NCBI GenBank assembly: GCA_963773335.1
Contig: CAVZAT010000004.1
Coordinates: 1,116,001-1,180,000, forward strand
DNA from: UBA4742 sp963773335
GTDB taxonomy: Bacteria > Actinomycetota > Acidimicrobiia > Acidimicrobiales > Acidimicrobilacustridaceae
Length of the DNA: 64,000 bases
Direction: 5' to 3'
Below the pieces are notes generated by a model that saw nothing but the letters and a program-made list of their open reading frames with translations, was not told the origin of the DNA and made no database searches. Positions 1 through 8,297 of this stretch are shown in pieces (the stretch's first letter is position 1; every line of letters starts with the position of its first letter). The position numbers were made by a program, and so were the translations under genes.

Positions 1-220
1 GATGGCGGCGCGGTCGCCGGGCTCGAGCCCGGCGGCCACGAAGGCCCGGGCGGCCTGTTCGACGGCGGCCGCCAGATCCTCATAGGTCAGGACCGTGTCG
101 CCGTCGACCACCGCGGGTCGACCGGGGAAGGTCTCGGCCGCGCTGCCTCACCAGTCGGGGGGTCGTGCCCCACAGCAGATCGCCCCTCGTCCCTTCGGCT
201 TCCCTTTCGCCTTCGTCCAT
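1..220 (-). CDS. Acyl-CoA synthetase (AMP-forming), N-terminal part, frameshifted, runs off window
   Basis: The reverse strand begins with ATG at 220 and reads DEGEREAEGTRGDLLWG, then LVRQ. After an apparent +1 base near 145 it continues in the next frame as TFPGRPAVVDGDTVLTYEDL and AAAVEQAARAFVAAGLEPGDRAAI. The phrase 'RPAVVDGDT-LTYEDL...GLEPGDR' is the typical opening of ANL-superfamily acyl-CoA ligases, which activate fatty acids as acyl-adenylates and then CoA thioesters. Removing one C from the CAGCGCGGCC context restores a single frame. The ATP-binding P-loop and catalytic domain lie beyond position 1. A TACGCT hexamer (227-232) ends 6 nt before the ATG, consistent with a leaderless start. 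The family call is fairly safe, the substrate unknown. Confidence 0.72.
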
Positions 221-296
221 GCGCGCAGCGTAGCCAACCCCGTCCCCCAGATCTGACGCGCCGTCAGGACTGGGCCCGCACGGTAGTGTGCCGTCC

Positions 297-1440
297 GTGA
301 GGGGCCACGGGACCGAGGACGCAGCCCGGGTGGCCGGCATCTTCGGGTACCTCGCCGATCGCGACTTCCACGGCTACAGCCGTCTCTACGAGCACCTCGC
401 CCGCCACATCGCGGCGGACCGAACCATCCCTGATCTGGTCGCCCGGGCGTGTCACCGCAACCACGCACCGATCCTGTTCTTCGCCTGCGTGCACGACCTG
501 GTGCTGCGCGACCCCGACGGCGACCTGGCCCAGGCCTATCGGGTCGTCGGCCGCGGCTCCGACCCCGAGGCGGTCCAGCTGTGGCACCGGTTCCAGGCCC
601 TGGTGGCCGACCATCGCGACGAGATCGACGAGATGCTGCGCACCCGGGAGGTCCAGACCAACGCGGTGGGCCGCTCGGCGGCCCTGGTCCCAGCACTGAC
701 CCTGCTGGCCCAGCGGTTCCACCAGCCCCTGGCCCTGATCGATCTCGGTGCCAGCGCGGGGCTCAACCTGCTGGCCGACCGCTACCAGATCACCTACACC
801 GCGGGTGACGGCCAGACGGTGGTGGGCCCCGAACGGTCCCCGGTGCAGCTGGGTTGTGAGCTGCACGGCACCCGGCGCCCGCCGCTGCCCGATCCCGAGG
901 ACGGCAGGGCACCGCCGCCGGCTTTGATCGGGGCGCGTCTGGGCGTGGACCGCAACCCGGTCGATGTGGCCGATCCCGACGCTGTGCGCTGGCTCCGGGC
1001 CTGCGTGTGGCCCGACCTGGAGCGATCGTCGGGCCCGCCTGGATGCGGCCGTGGGGGTGGCGCTCGAGGATCCCCCGGAGCTGTGGGCCGGCGACGCCCT
1101 CGACCTCATCGAGCCGGCCGTGGCCACCGTCGAACCGGGCCAGTTGCCGTGCGTGCTCTCCACGTGGATGCTGGCCTACCTGAGCCGCGAACGCCGGGCC
1201 GAACTGCACGACTCCCTCGACGTGCTCGGACGAGGACGTCGTCTGGCCTGGATCACCGCCGAATACGAAGCCAACGTGCCCTGGCTGGGGACGGCCGGGC
1301 GCCGAGCTGCCCTCGACGTCGGTCAGCTTCCCACCCGGCTCGGGCTCGAGCTGTGGGACCACGGCCCCAGCCAGACGGTCTCGCTGGCCTGGATGCATGC
1401 CCACGGCCAGTGGCTGGAGTGGCTCGAGGATCCGTCCTGA
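297..1440 (+). CDS. DUF2332 family protein (frameshifted)
   Basis: The product matches actinobacterial DUF2332 proteins of unknown biochemical function. The N-terminal helical region contains YSRLYEHLARHIAADRTIPD, and the centre carries the family's Rossmann-like motif LIDLGASAGLNLLADRY, reminiscent of a SAM-methyltransferase glycine loop. The frame breaks near 1025: the upstream part ends at PDLER and the downstream frame continues RARLDAAVGVALEDPPELW and ends ...QWLEWLEDPS at 1440. The break fits a single inserted base. GTG codons occur at 288 and 297. I chose 297 because TAGTGT (284-289) ends exactly 7 nt before it, the leaderless spacing seen elsewhere in the window, whereas it would overlap the codon at 288. 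The gene diverges from the acyl-CoA synthetase. Confidence 0.75.
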
Positions 1441-1648
1441 GCCTGAGCGGCACGGGTCGACGGCGGTATCCACCGCGACCGGGGATCCGCTTCGTAGCCT
1501 CTGGAGCCGGCAACGGGTCCCACGCCCGGGATCCGGTGCGCGCCACACATCCCAGGGATGGCTCAGTTGGAGGCCGGCGGGTGCCGATACCTCCGACGAT
1601 CACATAGGACGACGGCTGCAACCCGCTCAACGAGGAGACGGTTCCGCC

Positions 1649-1867
1649 ATGACCGAACGAATCGATCCGGCCCGGCCGGCCCGACCCAACCCCGAGGACG
1701 GGGCGTCGAGCCCCGGTCCCGGCCCGCTCGGGTGCGCCTACTCACCCCGATGGCTCAGCGGTCCGAGCCACTACGAGGGGCTGGTGGCCACCTTCGTGGC
1801 CGATCCCGACCAGCCGCCGCCGACTGGCGAGGGGGCGGACGTCGTGCCGGGCAGGACCTCCGCCTAG
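1649..1867 (+). CDS. Small hypothetical protein (72 aa)
   Basis: ATG at 1649 is preceded by a good ribosome binding site (GAGGAG about 10 nt upstream), unlike most genes here. The 72-residue product starts TERIDPARPARPNPEDGASS and contains GPLGCAYSPRWLSGPSHYEG. It is Pro- and Gly-rich, with no transmembrane segment or domain that I recognise. It ends 10 nt before the Nudix gene, and the Nudix -10 hexamer overlaps its stop codon region, so the two need not be co-transcribed. The gene call rests on the ribosome binding site and coding-like composition only. Confidence 0.45.
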   Translation: MTERIDPARPARPNPEDGASSPGPGPLGCAYSPRWLSGPSHYEGLVATFVADPDQPPPTGEGADVVPGRTSA

Positions 1868-1877
1868 GCTCCTGCGG

Positions 1878-2376
1878 ATGAGCCCCTACACCCTGCGACG
1901 CCGGGCGGCGCGGGTGGTGCTGTTGAACGACGCCAACCAGGTGCTTCTGCTCTCGGCCTCAGATCCGTCCGACCGGGGCAAGGGCAGCTGGTGGGAGATC
2001 CCCGGCGGCGGCATCGACGGACGCGAGACCAGCGCACGAGGCCGCCCAGCGCGAGCTCTACGAGGAGACCGGGATCACCCAGGCCCGGATCGGCCCCTGC
2101 GTGTGGACCCAGCACTCGGTGTTCGACTTCGCCGGCCTGCACTTCGACCAGGACGAGTGGGTGCACCTGGCCTGGTGCGACGAGGCCCACGACGTGCGCC
2201 CGGCCCGGCTCGAGATGCTGGAGGCCGCGGCCTTCGACGGCCACCGCTGGTGGGACCTCGACCAGCTCCTGGCCGATCCCGCTCCCGTGCTCCCCCACCG
2301 GCTGCGCGAGTTCCTTCCCGCCCTGGTGGCCGGCGACCTACCGACCGAGCCCCTCGACATAACTCATCGCGCGTAG
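1878..2376 (+). CDS. Nudix hydrolase (frameshift inside the Nudix box)
   Basis: Nudix enzymes hydrolyse nucleoside diphosphates linked to another moiety. The N-terminus has LRRRAARVVLLNDANQVLLL and WWEIPGGGIDGRE, and the other half of the Nudix box, EAAQRELYEETGI, lies in the +1 frame. Joining the halves by dropping one base near 2035 recreates G-x5-E-x7-RELYEETG with the metal-binding RExxEE intact. The C-terminal part (WTQHSVFDFAGLHFDQDEWV to PTEPLDITHRA) completes a protein of about 165 aa, normal for the family. TAGGCT (1865-1870) ends 7 nt before the ATG. Because the break falls in the catalytic signature, either the gene is dead or, as I think, the sequence has an indel. Substrate unknown. 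Confidence 0.78.
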
Positions 2377-2393
2377 TCGAGAGGGCGGAGGCT

Positions 2394-2472
2394 GCCAGGC
2401 CGGAGCCGCTGGACCGATGACACCGAGGTGGGCGACGCCCGCCTGCACGGAGGCTTGCCCGACCGAAGGGCC
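2394..2472 (+). repeat. Intergenic repeat, copy A (3'-end element between convergent genes)
   Basis: This stretch between the Nudix gene and the convergent TetR gene aligns by eye with 39868-39943 and, over its second half, with 35191-35244. The shared core is GGAGGCTTGCC followed by GACCGAAGGGCC. In this copy GCTTGCCC and GGGCCAAGC can pair as a stem with one bulge around GACCGAA. All three copies sit downstream of a plus-strand gene and before a convergent minus-strand gene, which suggests a bidirectional terminator or REP-like element. There is no T-run. Confidence 0.55.
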
Positions 2473-2484
2473 AAGCAAGTCGGC

Positions 2485-3147
2485 TCAGTCGTATTGATCC
2501 AGGAGCAGGTGGGCGGCGGACGAGAGACGTTCGCCGGCGTCTCCGATGCCCACCCAACCGTTCGCCCAGGCCAGTAGGGACGAGAACCAGATGAACTCCA
2601 GCGCGTCGATGACCCGCTGTTCGATGACCGGATCGAAGTCGTCGGGGAAGGCCAGGGCCTGGATGCGTCCCATGATCTCGCCCATCTCCCGCTGGCAGTC
2701 GGCCACACCGGGGTCGGGCGACGACATGGCCGTGACCAGCGCGGCCGTGAGCGCCGGCTCGCGCTCCATGGCTCGTGTGGCCCGCCGCAGGATCTCCACC
2801 ATGCGCAGGGCGGTGGTGTTGCCGTGGGGCGGTCGCTGGGCCACGCGGTGCTCGAGGTCGGTCACCCACTCGACCTGGGCCGCCGCCAGCAGGTGGTCCT
2901 TGGAGGTGAAGTAGCGGTAGATGGTGCCCAGCGCGACGCGACCCTGGGCAGCCACGTCCCGCATCTGCACGGCGTCGTAGCCGCCGGTTGCGGCCAGCTC
3001 GATGGCCGCTCGGATGACCCGCTCGCGCCGCGCCGCCTGGCTCCTGGTCAGCTGGTCGCCCTTGGTCCCCAGGTCATCGATGTCGGCTGCGGCATCATCG
3101 CCGCTCCGGTCACCCGAGGGCCGAAGTTCGTCGGAGCTGGGGCCCAT
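2485..3147 (-). CDS. TetR-family regulator, KstR-like
   Basis: A 220-aa TetR repressor. The N-terminal helix-turn-helix region reads RRERVIRAAIELAATGGYDA, VQMRDVAAQGRVALGTIYRY and FTSKDHLLAAAQVEWV. The GGYDAVQMR...VALGTIYRYFTSKDHLL signature resembles mycobacterial KstR, which represses steroid and lipid catabolism and responds to acyl-CoA-type ligands. The C-terminal ligand domain ends AHLLLDQYD. The gene lies 12 nt downstream of, and on the same strand as, an acyl-CoA dehydrogenase whose promoter carries a KstR-type operator (4419-4432), supporting a link to fatty-acid or sterol degradation. TAAGAT (3157-3162) lies 9 nt before the ATG as a possible own promoter. The KstR assignment is by resemblance, and orthology was not tested. 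Confidence 0.82.
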   Translation of the reverse strand: MGPSSDELRPSGDRSGDDAAADIDDLGTKGDQLTRSQAARRERVIRAAIELAATGGYDAVQMRDVAAQGRVALGTIYRYFTSKDHLLAAAQVEWVTDLEHRVAQRPPHGNTTALRMVEILRRATRAMEREPALTAALVTAMSSPDPGVADCQREMGEIMGRIQALAFPDDFDPVIEQRVIDALEFIWFSSLLAWANGWVGIGDAGERLSSAAHLLLDQYD

Positions 3148-3159
3148 GAGGCGCGGATC

Positions 3160-4410
3160 TTACCGGCCCACCTGGACCGGCTGGCGGTCCAGGTCGGGCG
3201 ACGGCACGGGGGCCGACGGGCGTGGGTCGCGGGGCAGTCCGAGAACGCGCTCGCCGATGATCGAACGCTGCACCTCGTTGGTGCCACCCGCGATCCCGGT
3301 GGACGGCGAGTAGAGGAGCCGCCACGTCAGCGTGGCCGAGCCCTCGACGCCGTCGTCGTCGAGCATGCCCGACGCCCCCTGGAGCGACTTGGCCAGCGAG
3401 GCCAGATGGGCGAAGTGCTGGGCGAAGGCCAGCTTGACCACCGAGGTCTCCGGCCCGGGCGGCCGACCCTGGCTGATGGCCGTACGAGCCCGATAGCCGA
3501 GGAAGGTCAGGATCTTCATCCGAGTGTGGGCCCCGGCCAGCGCCTGGCGGACCACCGGGTCGTCCAGGCGGCCGGCCCGGCGGGCCAACACAACCGCTGG
3601 ACCGACATCGGCCATGGCGTCGTTGGAACCGATCATGGCCCGCTCGTTGGCCAGCGTGTGCACGGCCGCCCGCCATCCCTGACCCACGCCGGCGGGCCCG
3701 CCCAGCACGGCGGACGCGGGGACGGCCACGTCGGTCAGGAACACCTCGCTGAAGTGCGATTCGCCCGTCATCTGGCGCAGCGGGCGCACCTCGATGCCCG
3801 GGCTGGCCATGTCCACCAGGAAGTAGGTGAGGCCCCGGTGGCGGGGCGCGCCGGGGTCGGTCCGGGCCAGCAGGATGGCGTACTGGCTGGTGTCGGCGTT
3901 GGAGGTCCACACCTTCTGCCCGTTCACGATCCACTGGTCGCCGTCGCGCACCGCCCGAGTCGACAGCGAGGCCAGGTCGCTCCCCGCACCCGGTTCGCTG
4001 AACAGTTGGCACCACATCTCGTCGCCCCGGAGCGTGGCCGGGAGGTACCGGTGCCGCTGCTCGTCGGTCCCGAACTCGAGGATGGCCGGGCCCACCATGG
4101 AGTGGGACACGGCGAATGCGCCGGTGATGACCCCGAAGCGCGCCATCTCCTCGGCGAAAATCATCTCCTCTGACAAGGTCCCGCCCCGGCCGTACCACGC
4201 CGTGGGATAGCTGATGCCGGCCCACCCGGCCTCCCACAGGCAGCGCTGCCACTCGACGCTTCGGGCCATCAGCCAGGCCACATCGGCGTTGGGGTCGAAG
4301 AACCCCTCGGAGAAATCGTCCGCCGAACCCTTCGCCGGCGCGTGCTCGGCCAGCCAGGCCCGCGCCTCGAGTCGGAAGGAGGCCTCCTCGGGCGAGTCGT
4401 CGATGTCCAC
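3160..4410 (-). CDS. Acyl-CoA dehydrogenase (FadE type)
   Basis: FAD-dependent alpha,beta-dehydrogenation of an acyl-CoA. The protein (416 aa from GTG 4410, reading VDIDDSPEEASFRLEARAWL) shows the hallmark LFSEPGAGSDLASLSTRAVR and GDQWIVNGQKVWTS region, and the C-terminal STGIAGGTNEVQRSIIGERV and LGLPRD tail. It belongs to the subgroup common in actinobacterial sterol/CoA-ester catabolism. The upstream extension of the open frame is not needed: TATCGT (4417-4422) ends 6 nt before this GTG and is overlapped by a KstR-like palindrome. It is transcribed toward the KstR-like gene, probably as one unit. The specific substrate cannot be read from sequence. Confidence 0.86.
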   Translation of the reverse strand: MDIDDSPEEASFRLEARAWLAEHAPAKGSADDFSEGFFDPNADVAWLMARSVEWQRCLWEAGWAGISYPTAWYGRGGTLSEEMIFAEEMARFGVITGAFAVSHSMVGPAILEFGTDEQRHRYLPATLRGDEMWCQLFSEPGAGSDLASLSTRAVRDGDQWIVNGQKVWTSNADTSQYAILLARTDPGAPRHRGLTYFLVDMASPGIEVRPLRQMTGESHFSEVFLTDVAVPASAVLGGPAGVGQGWRAAVHTLANERAMIGSNDAMADVGPAVVLARRAGRLDDPVVRQALAGAHTRMKILTFLGYRARTAISQGRPPGPETSVVKLAFAQHFAHLASLAKSLQGASGMLDDDGVEGSATLTWRLLYSPSTGIAGGTNEVQRSIIGERVLGLPRDPRPSAPVPSPDLDRQPVQVGR

Positions 4411-4416
4411 CCACCG

Positions 4417-4432
4417 ACGATAACGCGTTCTA
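4417..4432 (-). promoter_or_regulatory. KstR-like operator overlapping a leaderless -10 element
   Basis: On the plus strand 4419-4432 reads GATAACGCGTTCTA, matching the mycobacterial KstR consensus TNNAACNNGTTNNA at every fixed position except the first T. On the minus strand the left arm extends to AACTAGAAC, identical to half of the longer KstR palindrome. It overlaps the TATCGT hexamer (4417-4422) placed 6 nt before the acyl-CoA dehydrogenase GTG, so a bound repressor would block the promoter. The KstR-like gene itself lies just downstream. Confidence 0.65.
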
Positions 4433-4482
4433 GTTCTGGGGTCGGAGGTGCGTTGGGGCCCGTCGGCAGCCACCATGGACCC

Positions 4483-4932
4483 ATGACCGCGCCCACGCCT
4501 GCCCTGGGCACCATGCTCTGGCGGGCCCTGCGCCGCCGATGCCCGGTGTGCGATCAGCCGCATCTGTTCCGACATTGGCTACGCATGCTCGACGACTGCC
4601 CCCGCTGCGGGCTGCACTTCGAACGGGCCGCCGGCACCTGGACCGGCGCCGTCGGGGTCAACACCGTGGTGAGCTTCGGAGCCACGCTGGCCACGGTGCT
4701 CGGGCTCTTCCTGCTCACCTACCCCGATGTCCCCATCCCGGCGATGGCCGTCGCCACGGCCACCGTGGCCCTCGTGGTGCCGGTGGCGTTCCTTCCGTAC
4801 TCCAAGACGATCTGGCTGGCGATCGATCTGGCCACCTCACCGCTGGAGGCGGGAGAAGCCGAGATTTCCCCTACCGTTGCGCCTCCTGGTGCCGATAAGA
4901 AACAAACGAGCAGGGTGAACCCGCCACCCTGA
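4483..4932 (+). CDS. DUF983 family membrane protein
   Basis: A 149-aa protein starting at ATG 4483 (TAPTPALGTMLWRALRRRC). The N-terminus carries two Cys pairs, CPVC and CPRCG, a zinc-ribbon-like element typical of DUF983, followed by two hydrophobic segments (about residues 58-80 and 85-108) and a polar tail. DUF983 proteins are small inner-membrane proteins of unknown function. The gene diverges from the acyl-CoA dehydrogenase and shares its upstream region. No TANNNT element sits at the leaderless position. The tail ADKKQTSRVNPPP is Lys-rich and out of character with the rest, so the exact C-terminus could be altered by an indel. Confidence 0.75.
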   Translation: MTAPTPALGTMLWRALRRRCPVCDQPHLFRHWLRMLDDCPRCGLHFERAAGTWTGAVGVNTVVSFGATLATVLGLFLLTYPDVPIPAMAVATATVALVVPVAFLPYSKTIWLAIDLATSPLEAGEAEISPTVAPPGADKKQTSRVNPPP

Positions 4933-4984
4933 GGTCACGCCCACCCAGTCCGCGCCAGGCGACGCAGGCGGAGGTCTTCACAAC

Positions 4985-5756
4985 GTGAGCAGAGATACCA
5001 AAGTCCTCATCGGCATCGGCGCTGCCGTCGTCGTGGGCCTCATCGTGGCCCTGACCATCAACAAGACGCTGGGCCTGTTGGTGGTGGCCCTCGGCCTCGT
5101 CGGCGCCTTCGTGGCCGTGCGTCGGAACGCCGACATGAGTGTCGATCCCTTCGCCGACGCTCGCACCGAGGCCGACGAGAGCCAGGTCGGGCGACCTCAC
5201 CCCCAACCAGCCCCTCGCCCCCTGGAGCCCCGAAGGCGGCCTGAACGCCTGGACCCCACCGGTGAGCCTGACCGGCATGCCTGACGCGCCGCCCCTGCCT
5301 CCGGCCGACCCCGCCGACCAGCCGCTGGACGAGCCCGTCGAAGCGCCCACCACCTCCTGGTCCAACGAGTGGAACAACGACGACTCGTGGCAGTCGACCA
5401 CCGCGTTCACCAACGGGTCCTCGACCGCCAGCGACACCAACCCGCTCGACGAGCTCCAGGGTCTCGACCACCTCGACCCCATCGCCGAAGTGGAGCGGAT
5501 CGAGGCCCGCTCGACCGACGAGTTGGCCCCCGAAGCGCCCGTCGGCGACGGCGGGTTCGGCTTCGGCAGCGCCACCCGCGCCGCCAACGACGAGATGATC
5601 GCGCTCCACGGCAACACGGTGAACGAAGAGGTGGCCGGTGCGGATGACATCATGGCTGCCAGTCAGGCAACCGAGCTCCACTTGGCCGACGGCGAGCAGA
5701 CCGAGCTGCAGAAGCTGCTCGCCAAGGTGCAGATCCGCCTCAGCGCGTACGAGTAG
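4985..5756 (+). CDS. Hypothetical membrane protein with long acidic Ser/Thr-rich tail (frameshifted)
   Basis: GTG 4985 follows a GGAGG-type ribosome binding site. Two hydrophobic helices (VLIGIGAAVVVGLIVAL and LGLLVVALGLVGAFVAV) are followed by a cytosolic tail. The frame breaks near 5190 in a GGG run: EADESQVG then DLTPNQPLAPWSPEGGLNAW in the +1 frame, ending LLAKVQIRLSAYE at 5756. The tail is rich in Asp, Glu, Ser, Thr and Pro and contains DDSWQSTTAFTNGSSTASD. I recognise no domain. The last 20 residues look like an amphipathic helix. The stop codon lies 30 nt before the GGDEF-EAL gene, which may be co-transcribed. Confidence 0.62.
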
Positions 5757-5786
5757 AGTTCGTCGTCACCCAGGGGAGAGGGTGAG

Positions 5787-8273
5787 ATGAGCGATCAAGG
5801 CACCACAGGCGCCGAGCGCCCGCGGCGTGGACGACTGCGAGCCCGAGGAGCGCCACCCACGGCGGAGCCGCCCGACGGTGCGGGTCGAGACCCGCTGACG
5901 GGACTGGCCGGCCGAAGTGTCCTCCTCGAGTGGCTGAACCAGGCCGCGATCGCCAGCCGGCCCAACAGCACACGGGTGATCCTGGCCTTCGTGGACCTCG
6001 AGTCGCTGCGCGATGTGAACGACAGCTTCGGGCCCGACGCCGGCGACTTCGTGTTGCGCCAGGCCGCCGAACGGCTGAGCAGCCTGGGCTGGCAGGACAC
6101 CCGCGTCCTGCGCTGGGGCGGTGCCGAGTTCGCGGTGGTGGTGCCCCACGTGGGTTCGGTGGATGCGCCCGATCAGATCGCCCGGGCCCTGCTGGAGACG
6201 GTCGGCGCCCCCTACGCGCTGGGCTCGCAGCAGGTCACCGTGGCCTGCCACCTGGGCCTGGCCATCGCCAGTGACGCCTACAACGACCTCGGAGAGCTGA
6301 TCCGCGACAGCCATCAGGCCCTGGTGTCAGCTCGCGACAGCGGCCCGGGCGTCTACGTCATCCACGACGAGACCAAGCGCGGTCGCTACACCACCCGCAT
6401 CGACGAGGCACGCCTCTACGCGGCCCTCGAGAACCACGAGTTCCTCCTGCACTGGCAACCCATCGTGCGAGCCGCCAGCCGCGAGCTGATCGGGGCCGAG
6501 GCCCTCCTGCGCTGGCAGGCTCCCGGCGCCACCAACACCGGCGTGATGTTGCCCCACGACTTCCTGCCCCTGCTCGAGAAGTCCGGCCTGATCGTGCCCG
6601 TGGGCGAATGGGTGATCGCCGAGACGTGTCGTCAGGCCATGGAGTGGGCCATCGGGCACCCCGGCGCCACACCGCTGTTCGTGACCTGCAACCTGGGGGC
6701 CCGGCAGCTGGCCATGCCCGGGTTCGACGACAGCGTGCTGCGGATCCTGGCCCAGTCGGGTCTCCCGCCCGACCGGCTGTGCCTGGACATCACCGAGGAG
6801 GCGATCCGCTACAACGGCAGTTCCACCTGGATGGCGCTGCGCCGACTCAAGGACGCAGGGGTCAAGCTCGGGCTGGGCAACTTCGGCACCGGCATGGCCT
6901 CCCTGGCCGCCATGCGGGACATGCGCCTCGACCTGGTGCGCATCGACCGGCTCTTCGTGCAGGAGCTGGCCATGAGCTACGAGGACCAGGCCATCATCCG
7001 CCACATCACAAACCTGGCCCACGACCTGGGCATGATCACCATCGTCGAAGGCATCGAGACCGAGGAACAGGCCGCGCTGCTGTTCGCCCTGGGCGTGGAT
7101 CTGGCTCAGGGGTTCCTCTTCGGGCGTCCGGAACCGTCCGATCAGATCGACGGTCGGCTCGATCCGGTCGACCCCGGCGCGGTGTACGGCGATGGAGAGA
7201 CCGACTTCCCGCCGCCGCAGGTGGGTGGGCCGTTCCCCGAGCCGCCACCCACCGTCGCTCGCCCGGACCTCTCCCCTCCTCCACCGACCTTCCCGGCCTG
7301 GCAACCCCCGGCGGAGCCTCAACCCGCCCCCCCTCCACCCCACCACCCGACCCACCGGTCTGAACCTGCCGTGGGCCTGGTCATCTTCGTCGTGGTGCTG
7401 TTGGGCGCGGCCGGGTGGACGGTCTGGTCTCGCCTGAAGGCGCAGGCCCGCGAAGACCAGATCCCGATCATGGCTGCGGCCAAGGGTCTGCACTACGCCA
7501 AGGACGACCCGTTCAACTCGAAGGTGCTGGCCTTCGCCCTGTTCCACCGGGGCGACGGGTCGCGGCTGGAGAACGTCATCTGGAGCGACGGCGATACCGA
7601 TGAGCAGAACGGCGACCCGGCCCGCACCCCAGCCCGGGCGTTCGACTTCGGCTGGTACCAGGTCCATCACAACCGCAGCGGCGGCACCTACGAGGAATGG
7701 CACTGGAGCAGCTGCGCCCTGGCCCAGCCCGATGGCTCGTTCCCCTCCCTTCAGGTCCAACACCGGAGCACGGTGGACAAGGCCCTCGAGGTGGTGGGCG
7801 ACGACCCCATCCACTTCGAGTCCGAGGAGTTCAACCACACCTTCCGCGTCACCTGCGAGGATCGTCGATTCGCCTCGGCGCTCATCGACCCGCAGATGAT
7901 GCAGTTCCTGCTCGAGACCAAGGGCATCGTCAGCTTCGCCACCATGGGGCGGTTCGTGCTGGTGGCCAGTCCTCAGGTGGCACCCGACGAGATGCCCATC
8001 CTGCTCGGCCTGGCCGACGAGTTCGTGCGTCGGATCCCCGCCGCGGCCTGGGAGCTCTATCCCAAGATCACCCCGGACAACCCGGCCACCGCCGGCCAGG
8101 CCTGGGCCTCGGTCGACGCCACCGGCGGGGCCGATCCCACCGACGCCTGGGACCCGACACCCGGGGTGGACTACGACCTCGACGGCCATCCGGTGTCGGC
8201 CCAGACCGAGGACCCGTGGCACGAACACCCTCTTCGACCCCACGATCCTCGACCGCCGGATCGCATCGAGTGA
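5787..8273 (+). CDS. Degenerate GGDEF-EAL protein fused to a membrane anchor and C-terminal domain
   Basis: ATG 5787 follows a strong GGGGAGAGGG ribosome binding site. Residues about 33-195 are a GGDEF-like domain whose signature is GGAEF (111-115), so the catalytic acidic residue is Ala. Residues about 205-455 are an EAL domain with EALLRW (238-243), N302 and E421 kept, but the DDFGTG metal motif is GNFGTG (364-369) and the LKID lysine is Arg. Both cyclic-di-GMP synthesis and hydrolysis therefore look unlikely, and a binding or sensor role is possible. A Pro-rich linker (475-525), one transmembrane helix (about 529-548) and a 270-aa domain containing EFNHTFRVTCEDRRFASALI follow. That domain resembles a DUF3137-like domain common in Actinobacteria. 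The fusion may be an artefact: a C7 run at 7327-7333 precedes a +1-frame stop at 7363 and a possible GTG start at 7371. Confidence 0.8.
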   Translation: MSDQGTTGAERPRRGRLRARGAPPTAEPPDGAGRDPLTGLAGRSVLLEWLNQAAIASRPNSTRVILAFVDLESLRDVNDSFGPDAGDFVLRQAAERLSSLGWQDTRVLRWGGAEFAVVVPHVGSVDAPDQIARALLETVGAPYALGSQQVTVACHLGLAIASDAYNDLGELIRDSHQALVSARDSGPGVYVIHDETKRGRYTTRIDEARLYAALENHEFLLHWQPIVRAASRELIGAEALLRWQAPGATNTGVMLPHDFLPLLEKSGLIVPVGEWVIAETCRQAMEWAIGHPGATPLFVTCNLGARQLAMPGFDDSVLRILAQSGLPPDRLCLDITEEAIRYNGSSTWMALRRLKDAGVKLGLGNFGTGMASLAAMRDMRLDLVRIDRLFVQELAMSYEDQAIIRHITNLAHDLGMITIVEGIETEEQAALLFALGVDLAQGFLFGRPEPSDQIDGRLDPVDPGAVYGDGETDFPPPQVGGPFPEPPPTVARPDLSPPPPTFPAWQPPAEPQPAPPPPHHPTHRSEPAVGLVIFVVVLLGAAGWTVWSRLKAQAREDQIPIMAAAKGLHYAKDDPFNSKVLAFALFHRGDGSRLENVIWSDGDTDEQNGDPARTPARAFDFGWYQVHHNRSGGTYEEWHWSSCALAQPDGSFPSLQVQHRSTVDKALEVVGDDPIHFESEEFNHTFRVTCEDRRFASALIDPQMMQFLLETKGIVSFATMGRFVLVASPQVAPDEMPILLGLADEFVRRIPAAAWELYPKITPDNPATAGQAWASVDATGGADPTDAWDPTPGVDYDLDGHPVSAQTEDPWHEHPLRPHDPRPPDRIE

Positions 8274-8297
8274 GCGCCGGCCCGTAGCCTTCGCGGC

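Noticed and set aside
1555..1605. tRNA-like D-arm (GGCTCAGTTGG) downstream of the DUF2332 gene
   Set aside because: No matching acceptor stem, anticodon arm or GGTTCRANNCC T-arm follows; probably chance.
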